Assembly: GCA_020026335.1 (NCBI GenBank)
Contig: JAHHQO010000007.1
Location: forward strand, 1 to 64,000
DNA length: 64,000 nucleotides
DNA from: Alistipes sp.
GTDB taxonomy: Bacteria > Bacteroidota > Bacteroidia > Bacteroidales > Rikenellaceae
Reading direction: 5' to 3'
Part shown: piece by piece, positions 1-7,588 of the stretch
Numbering within the stretch: position 1 is the first letter of the stretch
How the letters are laid out: the number at the start of each line of letters is the position of its first letter
Translations under genes and position numbers: made by a program
The notes under the pieces: model-generated
What the model was told of the DNA's origin: nothing
The model's input: the letters and a program-made list of their open reading frames with translations, nothing else
Database searches by the model: none

Positions 1-220
1 TACTACCAGACAATCGGCGTCTTACCAATACTCATTAGGTATTCGTTCGCCTTTGCGAGTCGTGATTGCCGTAGGCGAATCTCCCCTTTCCCAAAGGGGA
101 GAGAAAGAGGGGAATGTAGAATTCGCCGCAGGGATTTTTCAAAGGCAAAAATACATTCTGCAATGTACTACCAGACAATCGGCGTCTTACCAATACTCAT
201 TAGGTATTCGTTCGCCTTTG
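1..220. repeat. 55-bp exact direct repeat duplicating the ung 3' end
   Basis: Bases 1-55 and 166-220 are identical. On the minus strand each copy encodes the last residues of uracil-DNA glycosylase (KANEYLMSIGKTPIVW plus stop). The copy at 166-220 is in frame with the intact gene and the copy at 1-55 is an orphan tail. The 110-bp spacer holds a perfect 10-bp hairpin (arms 80-89 and 93-102, three-base loop). This looks like a local duplication or insertion event at the gene end. Confidence 0.9.
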
Positions 221-232
221 AAAAATGCCTGC
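128..232. repeat. 19-bp inverted repeat flanking the ung tail copy
   Basis: Bases 128-146 and 214-232 are inverted copies with one mismatch, reading gcctttgaaaaatgcctgc on the right. They bracket the stop codon of ung. A quasi-palindrome of this kind is a usual substrate for template switching, which could explain the neighbouring duplication. Confidence 0.8.
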
Positions 233-830
233 AACCAAAGAATCCGCGGTAGGCGGAGAGGGGTGAGGGGTGTACGGCTTTGAGGATAAAGTTGCGTTGC
301 GGGTCGGCGATGGCTCCTTTGCGCTGTGCGTAGCTGCCCCAGAGCATGTAGACGATGCCGTCCTTGCGCTCGGCGATGGCACGTACCACCGCATCGGTGA
401 ACTGCTCCCAGCCGTGGTTGGCGTGCGAGGCGGCCTCGTGAGCGCGCACGGTGAGCACCGAGTTGAGGAGGAGAACACCCTGCTCCGCCCAGCGGTCGAG
501 GTTGCCCGAGAGGGGAATCTGTGCGCCCGTGTCGGAGTGTATTTCCTGAAATATGTTTTTCAGCGAGGGCGGGAAGGGGACACCTTCGCCCACCGAGAAG
601 CAGAGTCCGTTGGCCTGCCCCTCACCGTGGTAGGGGTCCTGACCGATGATGACCACCTTCAGACGCTCTACGGGACATTTGTCGAAGGCGCGGAAGATGT
701 TGCTGCCGCGCGGAAATATCTGCCGTGTGGAGTATTCCTCTCTGACAAAGTCGGTCAGTGCCTTGAAATAGGGCTTCTCAAATTCGGGGGCTAAAAGTTC
801 TTTCCAGTCCTCGGCTATCTTTACATTCAT
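168..830 (-). CDS. ung: Uracil-DNA glycosylase
   Basis: Family 1 uracil-DNA glycosylase of 220 residues, which removes uracil from DNA to start base excision repair in the cytoplasm. The water-activating loop GQDPYH and the C-terminal HPSPLSA loop are both present, and the length is usual for the family. The start at 830 (MNVKIAEDWKELL) was chosen because the frame open upstream of it shows no family similarity. The gene is single and leftward. Its last 17 codons are repeated about 165 bp downstream, so the present C-terminus lies at a rearrangement junction, although it still reads as a normal family end. Confidence 0.96.
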   Translation of the reverse strand: MNVKIAEDWKELLAPEFEKPYFKALTDFVREEYSTRQIFPRGSNIFRAFDKCPVERLKVVIIGQDPYHGEGQANGLCFSVGEGVPFPPSLKNIFQEIHSDTGAQIPLSGNLDRWAEQGVLLLNSVLTVRAHEAASHANHGWEQFTDAVVRAIAERKDGIVYMLWGSYAQRKGAIADPQRNFILKAVHPSPLSAYRGFFGCRHFSKANEYLMSIGKTPIVW

Positions 831-1042
831 GGTGCGTGTCGTTTTTTGCGGTTTTGGTATTCGTGGGGCGGACAAAATCTTTGCCCCTGTGGTGTGGCGA
901 CACCCCGAAGGAATGGACAAGGTGCCGTTTTACCGATGTAAAATTACTTAAAAAATTCCGTTTTGCCACTTCTGCGACTCGGAAGTGGGGCGCGAAGCAG
1001 ATATTTGAAGGGCGCGCAGACTGAAAACCACCTTTTTTGTTG

Positions 1043-1050
1043 TAAATTTG
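1043..1050 (+). promoter_or_regulatory. Bacteroidota -7 element for the EamA gene
   Basis: TAAATTTG matches the TAnnTTTG consensus, 36 bp upstream of the start codon. No convincing -33 TTTG is seen. Confidence 0.55.
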
Positions 1051-1085
1051 CACAGCCGTTGTTCTATCGGTTTAATAAATGTGTT

Positions 1086-2015
1086 ATGAACGAAAAAGTT
1101 AAAGGTTATCTTCTCGGATTCATCGCCGCGGCTACCTATGGCATGAATCCGCTGTTCTGTCTGCCGCTCTATGCCGACGGGGTCGATCCCGACTCGGTGT
1201 TGTTCTTCCGCTACCTTTTTGCCATTCCCATTCTGGGCGTGATGCTCAAGGCGCGCGGTCGTGATTTCAAGATTCAGAAGCGCGAGATTCTGCCTCTCGC
1301 AGTGCTGGGTGTGCTCATCGCCCTTTCGTCGCTGACCCTGTTCCTGAGCTACCACTACATGGCGGCAGGCATCGCTTCGACCATACTTTTTGTCTATCCC
1401 ATCATGGTGGCACTGCTGATGGCCCTCTTCTTCAAGGAGAAAATCACACCCCAAACCCTGCTGTGTATCCTGCTGGCGTTGAGCGGTATAGGCTTGCTGT
1501 ATAAGAACTCTGAGGGCGACACCCTCAGTACGCTGGGCGTGTTGCTGGTCATGGTGTCGGCACTCTCCTATGCGGTCTATATTGTGGGTGTCAATCGCCC
1601 GATGTTCAAGAACATACCGACTCTGAAGGTCACATTCTACGTCCTCGTGTTCGGATTTTTCCTCTTCCTGTTCCGTGTCGATTTCGGACAGAGCCTGCAC
1701 TTTGTCAATAAATGGTATCTGTGGCTGAACCTCATCGCGCTGGGACTTTTCCCCACCGCCATCTCGTTCCTCTGCACCACGCAGGCCATTCAGTATATCG
1801 GTTCTACTCCCACGGCCATCTTGGGTGCCATGGAGCCTGTGACGGCGATTTTCTTCGGCGTGCTGCTCTTCAACGAGCCGCTCACCCTGCGAATTGTCTG
1901 CGGTATCGTGCTGATTATCCTTGCCGTGACCCTCGTGGTGGCGGGCGGAAACATCACCCCCTACCTCATGCGATTGAGAAAATTGTTCCCTTCGTTGCGC
2001 CACGCCAAGAAGTAG
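1086..2015 (+). CDS. EamA-family (DMT superfamily) transporter
   Basis: A 309-residue integral membrane protein with about ten hydrophobic helices arranged as two EamA repeats, the layout of drug/metabolite exporters of the inner membrane. The second repeat carries the typical GSTPTAILGAMEPVTA region. The start MNEKVKGYL at 1086 follows a -7 element; the open frame extends upstream but that part looks non-coding. The substrate cannot be told from sequence; members export amino acids, sugars or other metabolites. Monocistronic: promoter in front, terminator behind. Confidence 0.9.
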   Translation: MNEKVKGYLLGFIAAATYGMNPLFCLPLYADGVDPDSVLFFRYLFAIPILGVMLKARGRDFKIQKREILPLAVLGVLIALSSLTLFLSYHYMAAGIASTILFVYPIMVALLMALFFKEKITPQTLLCILLALSGIGLLYKNSEGDTLSTLGVLLVMVSALSYAVYIVGVNRPMFKNIPTLKVTFYVLVFGFFLFLFRVDFGQSLHFVNKWYLWLNLIALGLFPTAISFLCTTQAIQYIGSTPTAILGAMEPVTAIFFGVLLFNEPLTLRIVCGIVLIILAVTLVVAGGNITPYLMRLRKLFPSLRHAKK

Positions 2016-2032
2016 ACAAGACCTCTGTAAAA

Positions 2033-2070
2033 CAAATCCCCGAATGATGACCTCGTTCGGGGATTTTCTT
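2033..2070 (+). terminator. Rho-independent terminator after the EamA gene
   Basis: Inverted arms aaatccccgaa and ttcggggattt followed by a T-rich run. Confidence 0.85.
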
Positions 2071-2091
2071 TGCCACGGGACGTAAAAAATG

Positions 2092-2122
2092 TCTGCCACC
2101 GTTAGTGTGACAGACATTTTGT
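2092..2122 (-). terminator. Terminator of the ricT-gldH-trmB operon
   Basis: Arms aaatgtctg and cagacattt, with a T run on the minus strand. It lies 28 bp beyond the trmB stop and is convergent with the EamA terminator. Confidence 0.85.
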
Positions 2123-2149
2123 CGTTTGTATTCTCTCTGGACGAGAGGA

Positions 2150-2908
2150 TTAGAAGGCGCGTTCGCGGTTCTCCTCGTTGTCCTTCTCCTCCTTGAGTTT
2201 CTCGTCCTCCTCCCAGTCGAACCACGGAAATTCGGTGCGTCCGCCCAGCGAAAAACGGGTGTAGGTGATGGGCAGTCCCATCTTGAGGAAACGGCTCTCG
2301 TAGGCGGTCTTCACCGACAATACCTCATCGGCATAGCCCGAACCGTAGATGTCGGGATTCGACACCTCGCAGGGAAGACCATAGTGGCGAATGACCTCGT
2401 TGGTGTAGCCGTAGAGGTGCTTCGAGTCGGTCTTGAGGTTGATGAAACCGTCCTTGCTGAGGATGTGGGCGTAACGCTCCAAAAAGAGGGGCGAGGTGAG
2501 ACGCTTCTTGGCACGGCGACCCTTCAGCTGGGGGTCGGGGAAGGTAATCCATATCTCGGAGACCTCACCCTCGGCGAAGAGTCCCAAGATGAACTCGATG
2601 CGTGTGCGCAGGAAACCGACATTCTTCAATCCCTTTTCGGTGGCGGTTTTGGCACCGCGCCACATACGTGCGCCCTTGATGTCCACACCTATGTAGTTGC
2701 GCGAGGGGTCTCTCTCGGCCAGTGCCACGGTGTATTCGCCCTTGCCACAACCCAACTCCAGCACGATGGGGTTGTCGTTGTGGAAGAAATCTTGGTGCCA
2801 ATGTCCCTTCAGGGGGTTGTCGGTGCGGAATACCTCCTCGAATTCGGGTTGTACGAAGCACTCGAAGGTGAGGTTTTCGCGGAATTTGCGCAGTTTATCT
2901 TTACCCAT
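2150..2908 (-). CDS. trmB: tRNA (guanine-N7)-methyltransferase
   Basis: SAM-dependent methyltransferase of 252 residues that makes m7G46 in the variable loop of tRNAs. The SAM-binding motif LELGCGKGEYT lies near residues 50-60, and the family's FPDPQLKGRRAKKRL substrate region is clear. The C-terminal tail is acidic and charged. It is the last gene of a three-gene leftward operon, 10 bp after gldH. Confidence 0.95.
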   Translation of the reverse strand: MGKDKLRKFRENLTFECFVQPEFEEVFRTDNPLKGHWHQDFFHNDNPIVLELGCGKGEYTVALAERDPSRNYIGVDIKGARMWRGAKTATEKGLKNVGFLRTRIEFILGLFAEGEVSEIWITFPDPQLKGRRAKKRLTSPLFLERYAHILSKDGFINLKTDSKHLYGYTNEVIRHYGLPCEVSNPDIYGSGYADEVLSVKTAYESRFLKMGLPITYTRFSLGGRTEFPWFDWEEDEKLKEEKDNEENRERAF

Positions 2909-2918
2909 ATTTTACGGT

Positions 2919-3359
2919 CTACTCTGATTTTGAAAGTTGTATGCCCACTGCCGCCACACCTTTGACGGGGCGCAGGGGTGTTATCGTCATTTTATAATCT
3001 CCTTGTTTGTCGAATACCACATTGCGGCGGTAGGCTACCACATCCTCGCAACTCATGCCCACGGCATTTTTGCGGTGGTGGGTCACGAAGAGCAACGGCT
3101 CGCTGTGGTAGAGTGAGTCGGGTGTGGTGGTGGTGATGCGAAGCGACAGCGTGTCCTCACGGAAGACATCGGTGTGGAAGATGAATACACTGATATCGCG
3201 GCGTGTGGTGGTGTCGATGTTGGGCAACAGAATCTCCGCGCCACCGTCCCACTGCTTGAGGTCGGTGTCGGTGGCGTAGGATTGGCGACCCGTGCCGCAA
3301 CTCCACATCATCATTACGGCAAACACCGGAGTGATGATTCGCGTGATTCGCATCCTCAT
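2919..3359 (-). CDS. gldH: GldH-like gliding motility lipoprotein
   Basis: A 146-residue lipoprotein. The signal peptide ends at a lipobox with Cys21 (MMMWSC). The body is beta-rich and ends in a segment (MTITPLRPVKGVAAVGIQL) that resembles the GldH C-terminal consensus. GldH is needed for gliding and type IX secretion in Flavobacterium, but homologues occur widely in non-gliding Bacteroidales where their role is unclear. Its place between ricT and trmB (6 bp from the ricT stop) fits the gene order I recall from other Bacteroidales. The family call rests on weak similarity plus context. Confidence 0.65.
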   Translation of the reverse strand: MRMRITRIITPVFAVMMMWSCGTGRQSYATDTDLKQWDGGAEILLPNIDTTTRRDISVFIFHTDVFREDTLSLRITTTTPDSLYHSEPLLFVTHHRKNAVGMSCEDVVAYRRNVVFDKQGDYKMTITPLRPVKGVAAVGIQLSKSE

Positions 3360-3365
3360 TCCTCG

Positions 3366-5165
3366 TTATTGGTTGTTGTCGTTTTTCTGTGCGGGGGCGG
3401 GAGCATTCTCGCGCTCGGGACGGGAAGTGTTGTCTCTGCCCTTGCGGTTCTGCTCGCCTTTGGGAGCGTTGTCGCCTGCCTGACGGTTGCCCTTGGGGGC
3501 GTTGTTGCGGGCGTTCTGCTCTCTGGGGGTGTTGTCGCGACGGCGGTTCTCACGCTCCGCAGCTCCCTCCGCGGGGGCATTGCCTTCGCCACCCTCACGC
3601 TGCGAACGGCGCTCCTGACGGAACTTGTTGTTGCGCTGGCGGTCGTTGTTGCGGCGGTTGCGGGGATTGCGATCGTTGCGACGCTCCTCTCCCGACTGGG
3701 GTGCATCTGTTGCAGGTGCAGCCTCTGCGGGACGGTTGCCACCCTCCTGTACGTTCTGGGGCTTCTCTGTTCGCTCCTCCTTTTCGGGCTTCTCTACCTT
3801 CTCCGACTTCTCCGCAGGGGCGTTGTTACCGCCCTTGGGCGAATTACCGCGGTTCGAATCGCGACGACGGTCGTTGCGCTCGTTACGCTCGTTGCGGTTG
3901 TTGTCGCGCTCACGGCGCTGACGGCGTTGCGTGGGCTTCTCCTCGGTGGGGGTGTCGGTGGCAGGTGCTTCGCTCTGGGTGGTCGGAGTTGCAGCTGCTG
4001 CCTCCTGCTCGGGGGCATTGCCACGCTCCTTGCGGTTACCGCGCTTCTTGTTGCGCTTGGTCTTGTCGAAACGGGTGATGCTGTCCTCATCGGAACCCGA
4101 ACGATAGGTCGGCTCCTCGACCTGCGAGCGTTTGTCGCCTGCATATTCCAGCTGGTCGGCCTTGCGTCCGGCACGGTTCATCGCCATAATCTCCTTCACG
4201 CGCGAGATGGGCAGGGTGGTGACATTGACCATGGCGTCCTTCGATGAGGAGAAACTCATCGTGCCTGCCAAAATATCGTTCTTCACCAGATACCAATCGC
4301 CCTCGAGGGTCTGCAACGGCTCTCTGAGTCGGGGGAACTCCTTGCGGGCATCGACATAGGTGTCGTACTCATACATCATACAGCATTTCAGCTTCGAGCA
4401 CTGACCCGCCAGCTTTTGGGGGTTGAGCGAGATGTCCTGCACACGTGCGGCACCTGTGGTGACACTCGAGAAGCTCGACATCCACGAGGTACAGCACAGC
4501 TCGCGACCGCAGGCTCCGATACCGCCGATGCGGCCGGCCTCCTGACGCGCACCGATTTGTTTCATCTCGATGCGGATGTGGAACTGCTCGGCGAAGACCT
4601 TAATCAGCTCGCGGAAATCGACTCTCTCGTCGGCAATGTAGTAGAAGATGGCCTTGATTTTGTCACCCTGATACTCCACATCGCCGATTTTCATGTTCAG
4701 TCCCATGTCGGCGGCAATCTGACGCGAGAGAATCATCGTCTCGTGTTCGAGGGCGATGGCCTCCTGCCAGCGTTCGATGTCGTAGGGTTTGGCCTTGCGG
4801 TAGATTTTCTTGAACTCTCCGTTGTAGGGGTTGAATCCCGTGCGGCGCATCTGACGCGCCACCATGTCGCCCGTCAGCGAGATGATGCCGATGTCGTGGC
4901 CGGGCGAAGCCTCCACAGCCACGATGTCGCCCTCCTTGAGCGGAAGGTTATTGACATTCTGATAGAACGAGCGTCGGGTATTCTTGAATCTCACCTCGAA
5001 AATATCGGTGGGCATGTTGTCGGGATACTCGTCGAGCCAGTTGGTCTCGTGGAGTTTCATGCAGCCCCCGCAGGGCACTGCCTCAATCTCGGTATCCGTT
5101 TCGCAGAACGAACATCCTCTGCCGATTTCGGGTTTAATGTTTTTATATTGTTTTTCGTTGTCCAT
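3366..5165 (-). CDS. ricT: RicT/YaaT-like PSP1-domain protein with long disordered tail
   Basis: A 599-residue protein. Residues about 15-45 carry two Cys pairs (CSFC and CGGC), possibly a zinc site. Residues about 45-340 form the PSP1 domain with the Cys-rich segments CGRELCC and CSKLKCC, which in Bacillus RicT help hold iron-sulfur clusters. From about residue 355 to the end (some 245 residues) the sequence is low complexity, rich in Arg, Asn, Glu, Gly, Pro and Ala, and clearly disordered. In Bacillus, RicT acts with RicA and RicF on RNase Y-dependent mRNA processing. The Arg/Asn-rich tail could bind RNA or be a scaffold; that is inference. The start MDNEKQYKNIK at 5165 was chosen over an upstream ATG. 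Confidence 0.88.
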   Translation of the reverse strand: MDNEKQYKNIKPEIGRGCSFCETDTEIEAVPCGGCMKLHETNWLDEYPDNMPTDIFEVRFKNTRRSFYQNVNNLPLKEGDIVAVEASPGHDIGIISLTGDMVARQMRRTGFNPYNGEFKKIYRKAKPYDIERWQEAIALEHETMILSRQIAADMGLNMKIGDVEYQGDKIKAIFYYIADERVDFRELIKVFAEQFHIRIEMKQIGARQEAGRIGGIGACGRELCCTSWMSSFSSVTTGAARVQDISLNPQKLAGQCSKLKCCMMYEYDTYVDARKEFPRLREPLQTLEGDWYLVKNDILAGTMSFSSSKDAMVNVTTLPISRVKEIMAMNRAGRKADQLEYAGDKRSQVEEPTYRSGSDEDSITRFDKTKRNKKRGNRKERGNAPEQEAAAATPTTQSEAPATDTPTEEKPTQRRQRRERDNNRNERNERNDRRRDSNRGNSPKGGNNAPAEKSEKVEKPEKEERTEKPQNVQEGGNRPAEAAPATDAPQSGEERRNDRNPRNRRNNDRQRNNKFRQERRSQREGGEGNAPAEGAAERENRRRDNTPREQNARNNAPKGNRQAGDNAPKGEQNRKGRDNTSRPERENAPAPAQKNDNNQ

Positions 5166-5340
5166 TTGAGGGTTAAATTTGTGTAAAGGTAACAAAAAAA
5201 AATTAATTTTCAGCCCTCATGCGTTATACTCTGTGTCGTATTTCCCGATAAATGAGGAAATAGTGCCGGGCAGTGGGTATCGCTCCGTTGCGATGGGCGA
5301 AATCCATCGGGGCGTTGTCTGTCGGCAGCAGCTGTAAATT

Positions 5341-5400
5341 AAGGGTGCAAAGGTACAAATTTTACATCTATAATGTCAATTTGCAGGCCTTTGCACCCTT
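5341..5400 (-). promoter_or_regulatory. 13-bp inverted repeat with embedded promoter upstream of ricT
   Basis: Arms 5341-5353 (aagggtgcaaagg) and 5388-5400 are perfect inverted copies around a 34-bp AT-rich centre. On the minus strand the left arm overlaps TACCTTTG (5348-5355), a good -7 element for ricT, implying a leader of about 170 bases. The right arm is followed on the plus strand by a run of eight T, although no rightward gene ends here. The rest of the 5166-5441 interval holds no gene. Confidence 0.5.
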
Positions 5401-5441
5401 ATTTTTTTTGCGAGAGAGTCTTCTCCCGGTTCCCCGTGTCC

Positions 5442-6626
5442 CTACAACACGGGCAGACGGTAGGAGAATCCTATCGAAAGACGGAGTCGGTCTTCGGGAG
5501 TCACCATGTTGGGAATGCGACACTGGCGGAAGCTCTTGCCGCCCACATGGAGGTAGATGTGCATGTTGTTGTCCGCCATGGGGAAGAACTCCAGTGAGCC
5601 CTGATAGCCCCATGCCGAGAGGTAGTTGCCCGATACGAACTGGGCGTTGTCCTCATAGACCGAACCGCGGTCGTAGACACCCTTGAGCTGGAGATTCCAC
5701 TTCTTGTGGAAACGGATGTTGGTCTCCCAGATGAGGGTCAGATACTCCACCGAGCGCGCCATGCCGTCCCATACCAGCCCCTCCTCGGTGCGCGACATGG
5801 TGCGGATAAGACCCGGATAATCGACATCGGCGCGGCGGTAGATGAAGTCCAGATAGCTCGACACGCAACCCAGGTTGAGTTGCTGACCGCCGCTGAGGGT
5901 GTATTCCCACTTGCCGCGGAGCAGCTCGCCGGCAGTGAATCCGTAGCGGAACTCGATAAGACGGTCGGCGAAGTTGCCGTTCCATGCGAAGGAGTAGTAG
6001 AGCGGCATACGGGGGTTGTGGTCATTGACGCCCAGCTGTCCGAACGACTCGGTGGTCGAGCCGTGGCGGTTGTTCACCACCTGGAGGATAACCTCCTGCG
6101 AGGAGGTGGGGCGGTAGGTGAAGGTCAGACCCGTGAGGTAGGCCTGCATATTGCCACCCAGACCGCTGTATTCGTAGACATCGATGGGATATTTCAGAAA
6201 CTCGAAACCGCCCACTGCCAAAGCCTGACGACCGGCGGTGATGGAGTAGCGGGGCGAGAAATCATATTGCAGGTAGGCGTAGTCGATGGTGTTGGTGAGG
6301 TTCTCTGTCTCGAAAGCCTGTGTACCCTTGTGCAGACGCTGGCGGTAGTTGTACGAGAGTTTGTCGGTGATGTTGCCGTGGATACCCAGCATGAGGTGGT
6401 CGAAGCGGAACGCTGCCTCGTCACTGCCTGTGGTGGGGGAGGGGAAGTTGGCGTTGAACGACGCCATGGTGTGCAGGTCGATGTTTATCGAACGAGGCAT
6501 CTGTTTCTTGGCGAGGTGTTCGACCAGTGATACACGGGTGGAGTCGGTGTCGGGAGTGACTGCCGAAGAGGTGAGGGGCAGAAGCAGAAGGTACAGACTC
6601 GAAAGAGTGAGTAGAGATTTCATCAT
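5442..6626 (-). CDS. Outer-membrane porin, OprO/OprP-like
   Basis: A 394-residue protein with a signal peptide (residues 1 to about 22) and a beta-strand-rich body of alternating aromatic residues typical of 16- to 18-stranded porins. It resembles the phosphate-selective porin O/P family common in Bacteroidota, for example in the ITAGRQALAVGGFEFLKYP region. Two adjacent ATG codons (6626 and 6623) can serve as start. The substrate is not provable; family names say phosphate or pyrophosphate. It is the last gene before a promoter-containing gap. Confidence 0.75.
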   Translation of the reverse strand: MMKSLLTLSSLYLLLLPLTSSAVTPDTDSTRVSLVEHLAKKQMPRSINIDLHTMASFNANFPSPTTGSDEAAFRFDHLMLGIHGNITDKLSYNYRQRLHKGTQAFETENLTNTIDYAYLQYDFSPRYSITAGRQALAVGGFEFLKYPIDVYEYSGLGGNMQAYLTGLTFTYRPTSSQEVILQVVNNRHGSTTESFGQLGVNDHNPRMPLYYSFAWNGNFADRLIEFRYGFTAGELLRGKWEYTLSGGQQLNLGCVSSYLDFIYRRADVDYPGLIRTMSRTEEGLVWDGMARSVEYLTLIWETNIRFHKKWNLQLKGVYDRGSVYEDNAQFVSGNYLSAWGYQGSLEFFPMADNNMHIYLHVGGKSFRQCRIPNMVTPEDRLRLSIGFSYRLPVL

Positions 6627-6640
6627 ATAAGAATAATGTT

Positions 6641-6961
6641 TTAAGGGGTAAGATCTGTTCTCACAAAATAAAGCAAAATTCGCGAGTTTTGCAAACTCTC
6701 ACGACAACCCCACACCACACCTCGCCCACCCCGAAAACAAACACCGACAACCGCACTCCTCGCAGTGGCACAAAGGGTGACGGTGTCGGTGTGTAAAGGG
6801 TTGAGGGTGGTCTCCTCGCGCGAAATCAGCTGTTGCAAATCCAAAGCAAGGAGGGGGGCATTGATGCCGTACAGCTCCAATAAGTAGAAGGCGAGGGTGG
6901 AGGTGTCGCGCACAATGGCGATGAGGGCGTGTGCCGTGGAGTGACTCTTGGCGGTGTACAA
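6641..6961 (-). pseudogene. Possible Clp N-domain remnant
   Basis: The minus frame between yfcE and the porin lacks an ATG but is open for 106 codons. Its first half (HSTAHALIAIVRD followed by a hydrophobic stretch ending LDLQQLISREE) resembles one repeat of the Clp N-domain that binds substrates and adaptors in ClpA/ClpC. The second half has no such look. It begins inside the yfcE terminator and has no clear start, so a decayed fragment is more likely than a gene. It is the only coding-like content of the 6627-7020 gap. Confidence 0.3.
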
Positions 6962-6998
6962 AAAAAGCGGAAACCCGATGTGTGTCGGATTTCCGCTG
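6960..6998 (-). terminator. Terminator after the phosphodiesterase gene
   Basis: Arms agcggaaa and tttccgct with a seven-base T run on the minus strand, 22 bp past the yfcE stop. Confidence 0.85.
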
Positions 6999-7020
6999 CT
7001 ATGATTTGTTGGGTGGAGTC

Positions 7021-7539
7021 TTACATTCGTCCCTCGTGGTCGCCCTCTTCGCGTGCCCATTCGCCCACCTCCATGTCTTTGATTTGTCCTTTGTCGAGGG
7101 TGAATCTCACTGCCGTGCGCACGGTGTGAAAACCGAAACAACCTGCCGCTCCGGGATTGATGTGGAGCAGTTGGTGGGCGGGGTCGTTCATCACCTTGAG
7201 AATGTGAGAATGTCCCGAGATGAAGATGCGGGGGTGATACTTCTCGATGAGTCGCGCACCGAGGGGCGAGTAACGGTGGGGGTAGCCGCCGATGTGGGTC
7301 ATGACCACCGACACGCCCTCACAGACGAAATAGAGGTATTCGTGGTGGAGCAGGCGCGTGGGGTAGCCGTCACAATTTCCGTAGACCGCCTTCAGGGGTT
7401 TGAAGGCGTTGATGTTGTCCGACAACTCTATCGAGCCGATGTCGCCGGCGTGCCATATCTCATCGACATCCTTGAGAAAGTTTCTCAACTTGTCGTCAAA
7501 AGTGCCGTGTGTATCCGATATCAGACCTATGCGTTTCAT
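7021..7539 (-). CDS. YfcE/MJ0936-family metallophosphoesterase
   Basis: A 172-residue phosphodiesterase with the calcineurin-like metal-binding motifs in order: ISDTHG at residues 7-12, HAGDIG, YGNCD, and GHSH with a following HINPGA. Relatives cleave phosphodiesters with a two-metal centre; the physiological substrate is unknown. It is cytoplasmic and of usual length. A -7 element just upstream gives it its own promoter, though it lies directly behind the PepSY-TM gene and might also be read through from that operon. Confidence 0.9.
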   Translation of the reverse strand: MKRIGLISDTHGTFDDKLRNFLKDVDEIWHAGDIGSIELSDNINAFKPLKAVYGNCDGYPTRLLHHEYLYFVCEGVSVVMTHIGGYPHRYSPLGARLIEKYHPRIFISGHSHILKVMNDPAHQLLHINPGAAGCFGFHTVRTAVRFTLDKGQIKDMEVGEWAREEGDHEGRM

Positions 7540-7562
7540 GATTCAGTGCAATTTTCGTGAAT

Positions 7563-7570
7563 CAAAGATA
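7563..7570 (-). promoter_or_regulatory. -7 element for the phosphodiesterase gene
   Basis: TATCTTTG on the minus strand, 24 bp before the start codon. Confidence 0.55.
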
Positions 7571-7588
7571 CGTCTTTTTTCGGAACTC

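Noticed and set aside
948..2225. 425-codon minus-strand frame rich in Gln, His and Arg
   Set aside because: It is antisense to the EamA transporter; composition is that of a shadow frame.
3174..4247. 357-codon plus-strand hydrophobic frame
   Set aside because: Antisense to the low-complexity tail of ricT; the Leu/Val/Ala richness mirrors Arg/Asn/Gly codons.
5341..5400. Invertible promoter (phase-variation switch) call
   Set aside because: The centre is only 34 bp and no recombinase gene is near; kept only as a possibility in the findings.
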